NCBI GenBank assembly: GCA_032718475.1
Contig: JAUCBJ010004064.1
Span: 1-38,809 of the forward strand
Direction: 5' to 3'
Origin: Nemertoderma westbladi
Taxonomy: Eukaryota > Xenacoelomorpha > Nemertodermatida > Nemertodermatidae
DNA length: 38,809 nt
The notes beneath the pieces are model-generated. The model made no database searches. It was not told where the DNA came from and was given only the letters and a program-made list of their open reading frames with translations. This document shows, in pieces, positions 11,301 through 23,300 of this stretch. Made by a program: the position numbers and the translations under genes. Within the stretch, counting starts at the first letter, position 1, and every line of letters starts with the position of its first letter.

Positions 11301-14300
11301 AAGGGAACAAGACAAATTGTGCCAAATGACAAACAACTAAACCATTAACTAAGTCCATTTCAAATCGTTATGTATTTTAATGTGTCAAAATACAATGTAG
11401 TCAATAGGGTTACGTACCTGTATTGTTGATCTGGATAAGTGACTGGTTGACTATCGTTACAAACTCTTTCCTCCACATAACCAAATGGCCCAAAACGGCA
11501 GCATTTAACAATGTATTCTAGAATAAATCCATTCCGATTTCCGAAAGGAATGGTATCCCATAGAAGAGATACAGAGCGAGAAGTTAATGACGTCACCCGT
11601 AGGCTTATGGGAGGCCCGGAGGGGCGTCCCTCCGGTAACCACACAGTCAGCCAATCAGAGAATCCCCTCTTCCCGGATGGATTAACGGTTTCCACGGTTA
11701 CATTATAATCTAAACCACCAGTCAAATGTCGAATCCTTAGATGCGTCGATGTCAACGGTACTTTTTCCTATAAATAAAATATCTAACAATAAGATAATGA
11801 GGCAGTTATATTATAACAACCTTCTGTACATTATGTAACCCCGGAATCCCCAATGTTCAAATAATTTATATTCATAGGTTCCAATCTTAATTAATATCGG
11901 ACCTGGACAACAAGTAATAAGTAATATTATCTAATCCTTACCTTAAACTCTAATCATATTCATGTAATCCAAGTAATAAGTAATATTATCTAATCCTTAC
12001 CTTAAACTCTAATCAGATTCCTGTAAACCAAGTAATAAGTAATATTATATAATCCTTACCTTAAACTCTAATCATATTCATGTAATCCAAGTAATAAGTA
12101 ATATTATCTAATCCTTACCTTAAACTCTAATCATATTCATGTAATCCAAGTAATAAGTAATATTATCTAATCCTTACCTTAAACTCTAATCATATTCATG
12201 TAATCCAAGTAATAAGTAATATTATCTAATCCTTACCTTAAACTCTAATCATATTCCTGTAATCCAAGTAATAAGTAATATTATCTAATCCTTACCTTAA
12301 ACTCTAATCAGATTCCTGTAAACCAAGTAATAAGTAATATTATCTAATCCTTACCTTAAACTCTAATCATATTCATGTAATCCAAGTAATAAGTAATATT
12401 ATCTAATCCTTACCTTAAACTCTAATCAGATTCATGTAATCCAAGTAATAAGTTATATTATATAATCCTTACCTTAAACTCTAATCATATTCATGTAATC
12501 CAAGTAATAAGTAATATTATCTAATCCTTACCTTAAACTCTAATCATATTCATGTAATCCAAGTAATAAGTAATATTATCTAATCCTTACCTTAAACTCT
12601 AATCATATTCCTGTAATCCAAGTAATAAGTAATATTATCTAATCCTTACCTTAAACTCTAATCAGATTCCTGTAATCCAAGTAATAAGTAATATTATCTA
12701 ATCCTTACCTTAAACTCTAATCAGATTCCTGTAAACCAAGTAATAAGTAATATTATCTAATCCTTACCTTAAACTCTAATCAGATTCCTGTAATCCAAGT
12801 AATAAGTAATATTATCTAATCCTTACCTTAAACTCTAATCATATTCATGTAATCCAAGTAATAAGTAATATTATCTAATCCTTACCTTAAACTCTAATCA
12901 GATTCCTGTAAACCAAGTAATAAGTAATATTATCTAATCCTTACCTTAAACTCTAATCAGATTCCTGTAATCCAAGTAATAAGTAATATTATCTAATCCT
13001 TACCTTAAACTCTAATCAGATTCCTGTAAACCAAGTAATAAGTAATATTATCTAATCCTTACCTTAAACTCTAATCAGATTCCTGTAAACCAAGTAATAA
13101 GTAATATTATCTAATCCTTACCTTAAACTCTAATCAGATTCCTGTAAACCAAGTAATAAGTAATATTATCTAATCCTTACCTTAAACTCTAATCAGATTC
13201 CTGTAAACCAAGTAATAAGTAATATTATCTAATCCTTACCTTAAACTCTAATCAGATTCCTGTAATCCAAGTAATAAGTAATATTATCTAATCCTTACCT
13301 TAAACTCTAATCAGATTCCTGTAATCCAAGTAATAAGTAATATTATCTAATCCTTACCTTAAACTCTAATCAGATTCCTGTAATCCAAGTAATAAGTAAT
13401 ATTATCTAATCCTTACCTTAAACTCTAATCATATTCATGTAATCCAAGTAATAAGTAATATTATCTAATCCTTACCTTAAACTCTATAATCAAATTCCTG
13501 TAATCCAAGTAATAAGTAATATTATCTAATCCTTACCTTAAACTCTAATCATATTCATGTAATCCAAGTAATAAGTAATATTATCTAATCCTTACCTTAA
13601 ACTCTAATCATATTCATGTAATCCAAGTAATAAGTAATATTATCTAATCCTTACCTTAAACTCTAATCATATTCATGTAATCCAAGTAATAAGTAATATT
13701 ATCTAATCCTTACCTTAAACTCTAATCATATTCATGTAATCCAAGTAATAAGTAATATTATCTAATCCTTACCTTAAACTCTAATCATATTCATGTAATC
13801 CAAGTAATAAGTAATATTATCTAATCCTTACCTTAAACTCTAATCAGATTCCTGTAATCCAAGTAATAAGTAATATTATCTAATCCTTACCTTAAACTCT
13901 AATCAGATTCCTGTAATCCAAGTAATAAGTAATATTATCTAATCCTTACCTTAAACTCTAATCATATTCATGTAATCCAAGTAATAAGTAATATTATCTA
14001 ATCCTTACCTTAAACTCTATAATCAGATTCCTGTAATCCAAGTAATAAGTAATATTATCTAATCCTTACCTTAAACTCTAATCAGATTCCTGTAATCCAA
14101 GTAATAAGTAATATTATCTAATCCTTACCTTAAACTCTAATCATATTCATGTAATCCAAGTAATAAGTAATATTATCTAATCCTTACCTTAAACTCTAAT
14201 CAGATTCCTGTAAACCAAGTAATAAGTAATATTATCTAATCCTTACCTTAAACTCTAATCAGATTCCTGTAAACCAAGTAATAAGTAATATTATCTAATC

Positions 14301-17300
14301 CTTACCTTAAACTCTAATCAGATTCCTGTAATCCAAGTAATAAGTAATATTATCTAATCCTTACCTTAAACTCTAATCAGATTCCTGTAATCCAAGTAAT
14401 AAGTAATATTATCTAATCCTTACCTTAAACTCTAATCATATTCATGTAATCCAAGTAATAAGTAATATTATCTAATCCTTACCTTAAACTCTATAATCAG
14501 ATTCCTGTAATCCAAGTAATAAGTAATATTATCTAATCCTTACCTTAAACTCTAATCAGATTCCTGTAATCCAAGTAATAAGTAATATTATCTAATCCTT
14601 ACCTTAAACTCTAATCATATTCATGTAATCCAAGTAATAAGTAATATTATCTAATCCTTACCTTAAACTCTAATCAGATTCCTGTAATCCAAGTAATAAG
14701 TAATATTATCTAATCCTTACCTTAAACTCTAATCAGATTCCTGTAATCCAAGTAATAAGTAATATTATCTAATCCTTACCTTAAACTCTAATCATATTCA
14801 TGTAATCCAAGTAATAAGTAATATTATCTAATCCTTACCTTAAACTCTAATCAGATTCCTGTAATCCAAGTAATAAGTAATATTATCTAATCCTTACCTT
14901 AAACTCTAATCAGATTCCTGTAATCCAAGTAATAAGTAATATTATCTAATCCTTACCTTAAACTCTAATCAGATTCCTGTAATCCAAGTAATAAGTAATA
15001 TTATCTAATCCTTACCTTAAACTCTAATCAGATTCCTGTAATCCAAGTAATAAGTAATATTATCTAATCCTTACCTTAAACTCTAATCATATTCATGTAA
15101 TCCAAGTAATAAGTAATATTATCTAATCCTTACCTTAAACTCTATAATCAGATTCCTGTAATCCAAGTAATAAGTAATATTATCTAATCCTTACCTTAAA
15201 CTCTAATCAGATTCCTGTAAACCAAGTAATAAGTAATATTATCTAATCCTTACCTTAAACTCTAATCAGATTCCTGTAATCCAAGTAATAAGTAATATTA
15301 TCTAATCCTTACCTTAAACTCTAATCAGATTCCTGTAATCCAAGTAATAAGTAATATTATCTAATCCTTACCTTAAACTCTAATCATATTCATGTAATCC
15401 AAGTAATAAGTAATATTATCTAATCCTTACCTTAAACTCTATAATCAGATTCCTGTAATCCAAGTAATAAGTAATATTATCTAATCCTTACCTTAAACTC
15501 TAATCAGATTCCTGTAATCCAAGTAATAAGTAATATTATCTAATCCTTACCTTAAACTCTAATCATATTCATGTAATCCAAGTAATAAGTAATATTATCT
15601 AATCCTTACCTTAAACTCTATAATCAGATTCCTGTAATCCAAGTAATAAGTAATATTATCTAATCCTTACCTTAAACTCTAATCAGATTCCTGTAAACCA
15701 AGTAATAAGTAATATTATCTAATCCTTACCTTAAACTCTAATCAGATTCCTGTAATCCAAGTAATAAGTAATATTATCTAATCCTTACCTTAAACTCTAA
15801 TCAGATTCCTGTAATCCAAGTAATAAGTAATATTATCTAATCCTTACCTTAAACTCTAATCATATTCATGTAATCCAAGTAATAAGTAATATTATCTAAT
15901 CCTTACCTTAAACTCTATAATCAGATTCCTGTAATCCAAGTAATAAGTAATATTATCTAATCCTTACCTTAAACTCTAATCAGATTCCTGTAATCCAAGT
16001 AATAAGTAATATTATCTAATCCTTACCTTAAACTCTAATCAGATTCCTGTAATCCAAGTAATAAGTAATATTATCTAATCCTTACCTTAAACTCTAATCA
16101 TATTCATGTAATCCAAGTAATAAGTAATATTATCTAATCCTTACCTTAAACTCTAATCATATTCCTGTAAACCAAGTAATAAGTAATATTATCTAATCCT
16201 TACCTTAAACTCTAATCATATTCATGTAATCCAAGTAATAAGTAATATTATCTAATCCTTACCTTAAACTCTAATCATATTCATGTAATCCAAGTAATAA
16301 GTAATATTATATAATCCTTACCTTAAACTCTAATCATATTCATGTAATCCAAGTAATAAGTAATATTATCTAATCCTTACCTTAAACTCTAATCATATTC
16401 ATGTAATCCAAGTAATAAGTAATATTATCTAATCCTTACCTTAAACTCTAATCATATTCATGTAATCCAAGTAATAAGTAATATTATCTAATCCTTACCT
16501 TAAACTCTAATCATATTCATGTAATCCAAGTAATAAGTAATATTATCTAATCCTTACCTTAAACTCTAATCATATTCATGTAAACCAAGTAATAAGTAAT
16601 ATTATCTAATCCTTACCTTAAACTCTAATCATATTCATGTAATCCAAGTAATAAGTAATATTATCTAATCCTTACCTTAAACTCTAATCATATTCATGTA
16701 ATCCAAGTAATAAGTAATATTATCTAATCCTTACCTTAAACTCTATAATCATATTCCTGTAATCCAAGTAATAAGTAATATTATCTAATCCTTACCTTAA
16801 ACTCTAATCATATTCATGTAATCCAAGTAATAAGTAATATTATCTAATCCTTACCTTAAACTCTAATCATATTCATGTAATCCAAGTAATAAGTAATATT
16901 ATCTAATCCTTACCTTAAACTCTAATCATATTCCTGTAATCCAAGTAATAAGTAATATTATCTAATCCTTACCTTAAACTCTAATCATATTCCTGTAATC
17001 CAAGTAATAAGTAATATTATCTAATCCTTACCTTAAACTCTAATCATATTCATGTAATCCAAGTAATAAGTAATATTATCTAATCCTTACCTTAAACTCT
17101 AATCATATTCATGTAATCCAAGTAATAAGTAATATTATCTAATCCTTACCTTAAACTCTAATCATATTCCTGTAATCCAAGTAATAAGTAATATTATCTA
17201 ATCCTTACCTTAAACTCTAATCATATTCATGTAATCCAAGTAATAAGTAATATTATCTAATCCTTACCTTAAACTCTAATCATATTCATGTAAACCAAGT

Positions 17301-20300
17301 AATAAGTAATATTATCTAATCCTTACCTTAAACTCTATAATCATATTCCTGTAATCCAAGTAATAAGTAATATTATCTAATCCTTACCTTAAACTCTAAT
17401 CATATTCATGTAAACCAAGTAATAAGTAATATTATCTAATCCTTACCTTAAACTCTAATCATATTCCTGTAATCCAAGTAATAAGTAATATTATCTAATC
17501 CTTACCTTAAACTCTAATCATATTCATGTAAACCAAGTAATAAGTAATATTATCTAATCCTTACCTTAAACTCTAATCATATTCCTGTAATCCAAGTAAT
17601 AAGTAATATTATCTAATCCTTACCTTAAACTCTAATCATATTCCTGTAATCCAAGTAATAAGTAATATTATCTAATCCTTACCTTAAACTCTAATCATAT
17701 TCCTGTAATCCAAGTAATAAGTAATATTATCTAATCCTTACCTTAAACTCTAATCATATTCATGTAAACCAAGTAATAAGTAATATTATCTAATCCTTAC
17801 CTTAAACTCTAATCATATTCCTGTAATCCAAGTAATAAGTAATATTATCTAATCCTTACCTTAAACTCTATAATCATATTCCTGTAATCCAAGTAATAAG
17901 TAATATTATCTAATCCTTACCTTAAACTCTAATCATATTCATGTAATCCAAGTAATAAGTAATATTATCTAATCCTTACCTTAAACTCTAATCATATTCA
18001 TGTAAACCAAGTAATAAGTAATATTATATAATCCTTACCTTAAACTCTAATCATATTCATGTAATCCAAGTAATAAGTAATATTATCTAATCCTTACCTT
18101 AAACTCTAATCAGATTCATGTAATCCAAGTAATAAGTAATATTATATAATCCTTACCTTAAACTCTAATCAGATTCATGTAATCCAAGTAATAAGTAATA
18201 TTATCTAATCCTTACCTTAAACTCTAATCATATTCATGTAATCCAAGTAATAAGTAATATTATCTAATCCTTACCTTAAACTCTAATCATATTCATGTAA
18301 TCCAAGTAATAAGTAATATTATCTAATCCTTACCTTAAACTCTAATCATATTCCTGTAAACCAAATTTACAGGAATCCGGATAAAACTAACAGGTTAAAA
18401 ATTCAAACATAAATTAGCTCTTCATCACCAGAAACATTTTTCAAGAAGGACTAACATTCAACGTCAATAATACCTCATCATACATTTTGGTTTACTCATA
18501 AATCTTACCCAGGAGGAACCATTTATACTGCGCCATAACACAACGTAATGAGATATCGTTAAGGTTCCATTGGGTGATAGGGGTGGTTGCCAAGCAACTG
18601 TTATCGAATTCCAATTTATGACTATCACCTCAACGTCACGACAGGGAGGCAGTGGCTGCAATAAAAGTTAAATATTCTGTAAGAAAATAATAATTATATA
18701 GCCTACTGTATGTATATTTTGTGTATATTGAATTAGAATTTAATAGAAACTAAATCGTATGATGTATGTAGCGGAGATGGACTGCATTCGGATTCATGGC
18801 GTTGTTCATTTCATCCTCACCTCTTTAGCAATATGCCAAACTCTGTTTATTGTTAGTACGAACCAGCTGTTTTGACACACCCATTATCACCTCCTACCAG
18901 GCATTAGGCCTACTGGGGCTTTATTGAACCATTGATGTAAGGGGAGGGGGGCAAGAAGGGAATGGCTTCCTATTGGATATTTGGGATGAAGAATTATTAT
19001 AATTAATCCTGGGCCAATAGTGTTAGCTTGTTTCACACATATAACATTCATGTATTGGCTTCATTGATCATTGGTAGAATTTTAATTACAAATAACAAAA
19101 TAACAAAACAAATAGTGGTTCCCCCTAAGGAGCCATTAAATTCACGTACTTTTAGTTGCAACTGAGATATTACATTTTATTATAGTTTTACAATATCAAC
19201 TTGGATCTCTTTACTACTCTAAACTTTGTAACTCACTGATGGATACACCTCAGATCAGTATTAATCATTATTATTATTATTATTATTATTCACTATTATT
19301 TACTCTCTATAAATGATAGATCTAATGTACAGAAACAGGTTGCTGTGCTTTTTGGGATAGTACTACAGTAAATCGAGTTACAACAGACAGACAGACGAAA
19401 ACGGGCGAAAAAGTTTGAAATGTAGAGAAAACAGACGAAAATAGTAAGATCGTTTAAAAATTACCACCAGATGAAAATAACTATTATTCTACATTTAAGT
19501 AGGTGTTATAATAAATTTAAAATTTAGTTGCATTCATTATAATCACCAATAGGCCTATAAGATTACTTTCTTCTCTACAATACCCACGACCTCCGAGAGA
19601 TGTGAATTCAATGCGACCACTACACCAAGGTGGAACCTATTACGGGTGGAACCAACGGTTGCCTTACAACCGTTGGTGCTGCTAGGCCTATCGCCTATCA
19701 GCTTATACAAATTCAAGGTAGGCCCTAATTACCAATAGCCTCTAGACCAGTGCCTTGGCAGTGGATTAATTATTACAGTGTACAGTGGACCGTGGGATCT
19801 TTAGACCTACTACTGTAGGCCTACTACTACTTACTACTGTACAACAATCAACACTACTCGTGTACGCAAATTTCCAATTGGGGAGTCGTTTCAGCCCTCC
19901 CATAGGGTTAATGTTAAATTAATATTGAAAAATTAGTGCAATTGAAGGCTTAATCAAACAGCTTAAATGTAAAATACAAGTAGCTCAGAATAAAGTAGTA
20001 CGATTTATTAAAGACTACAAACCCAGACACCACCTACCAGCCTACTGTAACTCAAGATGACTTCTCCGAACTTAACTTATATAGTAGAGTTAAGCAGCTA
20101 CGCCTTAACCGTGTGCTCGTGTGCATAAAGTGTCCCAATTACCTACAACAAAAGTAAAGAAAGCAGGTACGCCTTAACCATGTGCATAAAGTGTATAGGG
20201 GGCGGGGCCTAATGGTAAGTGTCCCAATAACCTAAGACAAAAATTCAACAGTACGCGATACACACTCTTACAGTACAGAGCTAGTGCTTCAATTATTTAC

Positions 20301-23300
20301 CTTTCGAATTGTAAATCCTTCGAAACTGATACTTTCTTTTTTAACGGTATTTACGTAATTATTTAAGTTTTATAATTTGTAATTTGTTCATAGTTACATA
20401 TTTATCTTTGAGTCGGAGTATTGTCTCGGTAAAGGTGAACGTAGTGTAATTACGTTTTATATTTGTTTTAGGTTAGTGTAGTAATTGTGATTTTGTAATA
20501 TTATATATGTAACCAAGTAACATAAAGGACCCCCTTGGAAATAAGCTGCAAAGCTTTAGGGTAATCCTATGTTATGTTGGACAATGCCTACTGTAGGCCT
20601 TTATACATTGTTTGGTGTATTTGTTATTGTTTTTACATAATGTATAAATAAATTTATCTATAAATAGCCTAGAAGTAAAAATTTTACTGTAAACTGTGTT
20701 CCTAAATTTATTTTATAGTTCTGGTTAGAAAAAGTTGGCATTAATACCTTCTAAAAAGGTACCTTAAATGGTGAATAGACCTATCGAAATTAAACATGTC
20801 GCGAAATTAAGTTAATATGTTAAAATCTGAAACGACATCCAAATTGGTAATATGCATACCGGTGTGCCAATGCGTTAGCATTGAATTTATTATTATTTCA
20901 GTACAGCGTACAGCGCAGTACATTACAAATTTGGATGTCCTTTCAGCCTATTTTAACATATTAATTTAATTTCACGAATATTTAATTTCAATATTCAACA
21001 TTTAAGGTACCTTTTAAAGGAAAGTAGGAGGTTATAAAGGCAGGCTTTTCTAACCAAAACAAACTAATTTTAGGAACACAGTACAGTAAAATTTGTACTT
21101 CTAGGCACTAATTTTTCATTATTAATTTAACATTAACCCTATGAGAAGGCTGAAACGACACCTTGGAAATTAGCCACCGGTACATGGTTCGCAATAACTG
21201 TGTTATTATAATCTTAATTTGGCGACATGGTATAAGCAACAAAATTTTAAATTCATTATAACACGTAGTTAAGTTTCATATTTATTTTCACCTGGTGGTT
21301 ATTTTTAAACGATCTAACTATATTCGTCTGTTTTCCCTACATTCAAGTGTTTTCGCCTGTTTTCATGATCTACAGTAGTACCGGTTCCGGTACTAACAAT
21401 TTTTTGCTATTTGTATGAATTATACTATTGTTTGTTTTTTTTGCAATGTCTAAAGTGATTGACATTTACCTTATTTTCTCTCTATTTATTTATCAAAGAT
21501 ATCGGTAATTAAATAAGTGTCCTGGTAGGCCTAATGTGGTTGGTACGTGTATTTAACTCTGACTGATATAATATAATAATTGACAAAAATGGATAATCTC
21601 AACATAATAATAGCGTTATTTCTATGTGTGAACTTCATTCACGCAGTTTATGGAGCCGTAACTTGTGAAGAAGGTTTCACGATTGTAGTTAAATCGGACA
21701 ATTCCAAAATACAGGAAGTTACGCAACAGATGTTTGATAATTTATCAACTCAATTGCCGAAGACAACTAATGATAATTGTGGGAAGTGTATGGCAATGTC
21801 TATCCTATTCGGTGGAAAGATGAAGGATGCTGATGTCAACGTCGCTATGTCAACGTCATTTGTTATGTGTTTGCCAGAAGAGGTTGTGGATATGTGCAAA
21901 CCTCTTACTGAGGACCAATGTCCTGGAAAAGGTGTTGACGAAATTCCTCTCGCAAAAGCCATACAGGGTATGGTAGAGGATTTGAAGCCCCAGTATGAGG
22001 ACCCTCAGGTAGCATGCCAGTGGGAATGTTGTGATGGAGCGTGCGATACCAAATGGAATAATAATCCTTTCGGAGCTGATGGGGAAGTTAATTGGAGTAG
22101 CTCTTTCTTAACCGGTGGGGCCCCTGGCAACGCAATATATATTTGTCTGGTGGTTGCCATGGTTGCACTCGGAGTACTGTTCCAGAACTAGTACTGTAGG
22201 AATACGAATTGATACTGTGATCAAACATTACTATTTAGACACGTTGATTTTCAACTGTTACAAATAGTATAATTTAGTTTGTGTTAGTGATACATTACTG
22301 CTGTAAACTTCAGTATTTATTACCCAATATAATAGCGTGGGGCCTTCGAGAAGCACCAGAGTCAGTTAATTAATTAATTATATTTAATTGCGGTCAAAAA
22401 CATAATTTTTACTAGTAAAATGAATATGAACGGTATCGGGATTTTTAATTTTATTGCGGTCATACTCGTCCAAAACTTAAAATAGCTATATTCCTCTTTA
22501 TAGTAATAACAAAATCTTTCGAGAAAGCTCAAGTACTATAAAATGCCTAGATATATATGTAAAAATGTTAAATGACTTTTTCATTAAATGGTTCACAGAC
22601 ATAGTTTATTTCCCACGTACGTATTTCATGGGCAGCCTTGAATAGGCTTTCCAGGATTTGGAAGTCACAGAGAATTAATCGGAAACTTAAGGTCCGATTA
22701 TTTGGAGCAGCAGTAGTTCCAGTACTCCTCTATGGGAGTCCATGCTGGGCTCTCCATACTGGGCTCTAACTGCTGAGGACACCAAATCTCTGGATGGCAC
22801 ATTCACAATAATGCTACGCCGGGTTCATTATGTCAAGTACAATGCACACATCTCCAACCAGACACTATATAACATTGGAGGTGTCTCATTGGTTCCCCCA
22901 AGCTTGACACTAGAACAAAGTCGCCTCCGCTTTGCAGGACATTGCTTTCGCCTAGAGGACCAGCCAGTGCATAATCTTGTACTTTGGCAGCCACATGGAG
23001 TGAATAAGCATGGTGGACAGCCCATGACATTCTTGAGACGCATCTTAAAGGACACTGGCCTTAAAAATGCGGATGATCTAGCAAATGTCATGGGTGATAG
23101 TTAGTTGTGGCGGCGCAATTTTGTCGACAAGCCGGTACAGCATTCTTAAAAATGCAGCTGCAATGCAGCATGCCGATCCTAGTAGTAGGGAAATTGCGTT
23201 CAATATAAAATATATAGTTAATAATGAAATTGACAAAACAAGTCATAATCTTTTTTCTAGTTCAAATCGTATTAGTACTATTTTATGTAATTACTGTGAT

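Larger units (their letters stand above)
19361..21380. mobile_element. Long inverted repeat (foldback element), twice interrupted
   Basis: The right arm, 20923-21380, matches the inverted left arm in three pieces: about 19361-19535, 19865-19937 and 20665-20850. Outer ends read TACTACAGTA / TACAGTAGTA and the inner pair ACATCCAAATTGG / TTTGGATGT. The left arm is interrupted by about 300 bp of unrelated sequence (19540-19860) and by a LINE 3' end (19938-20664). The arms have diverged. No coding sequence was found. Confidence 0.75.

Noticed and set aside
11911-18364. CRISPR-like array appearance
   Set aside because: Units are contiguous with no unique spacers, in a eukaryotic intron. It is a satellite.
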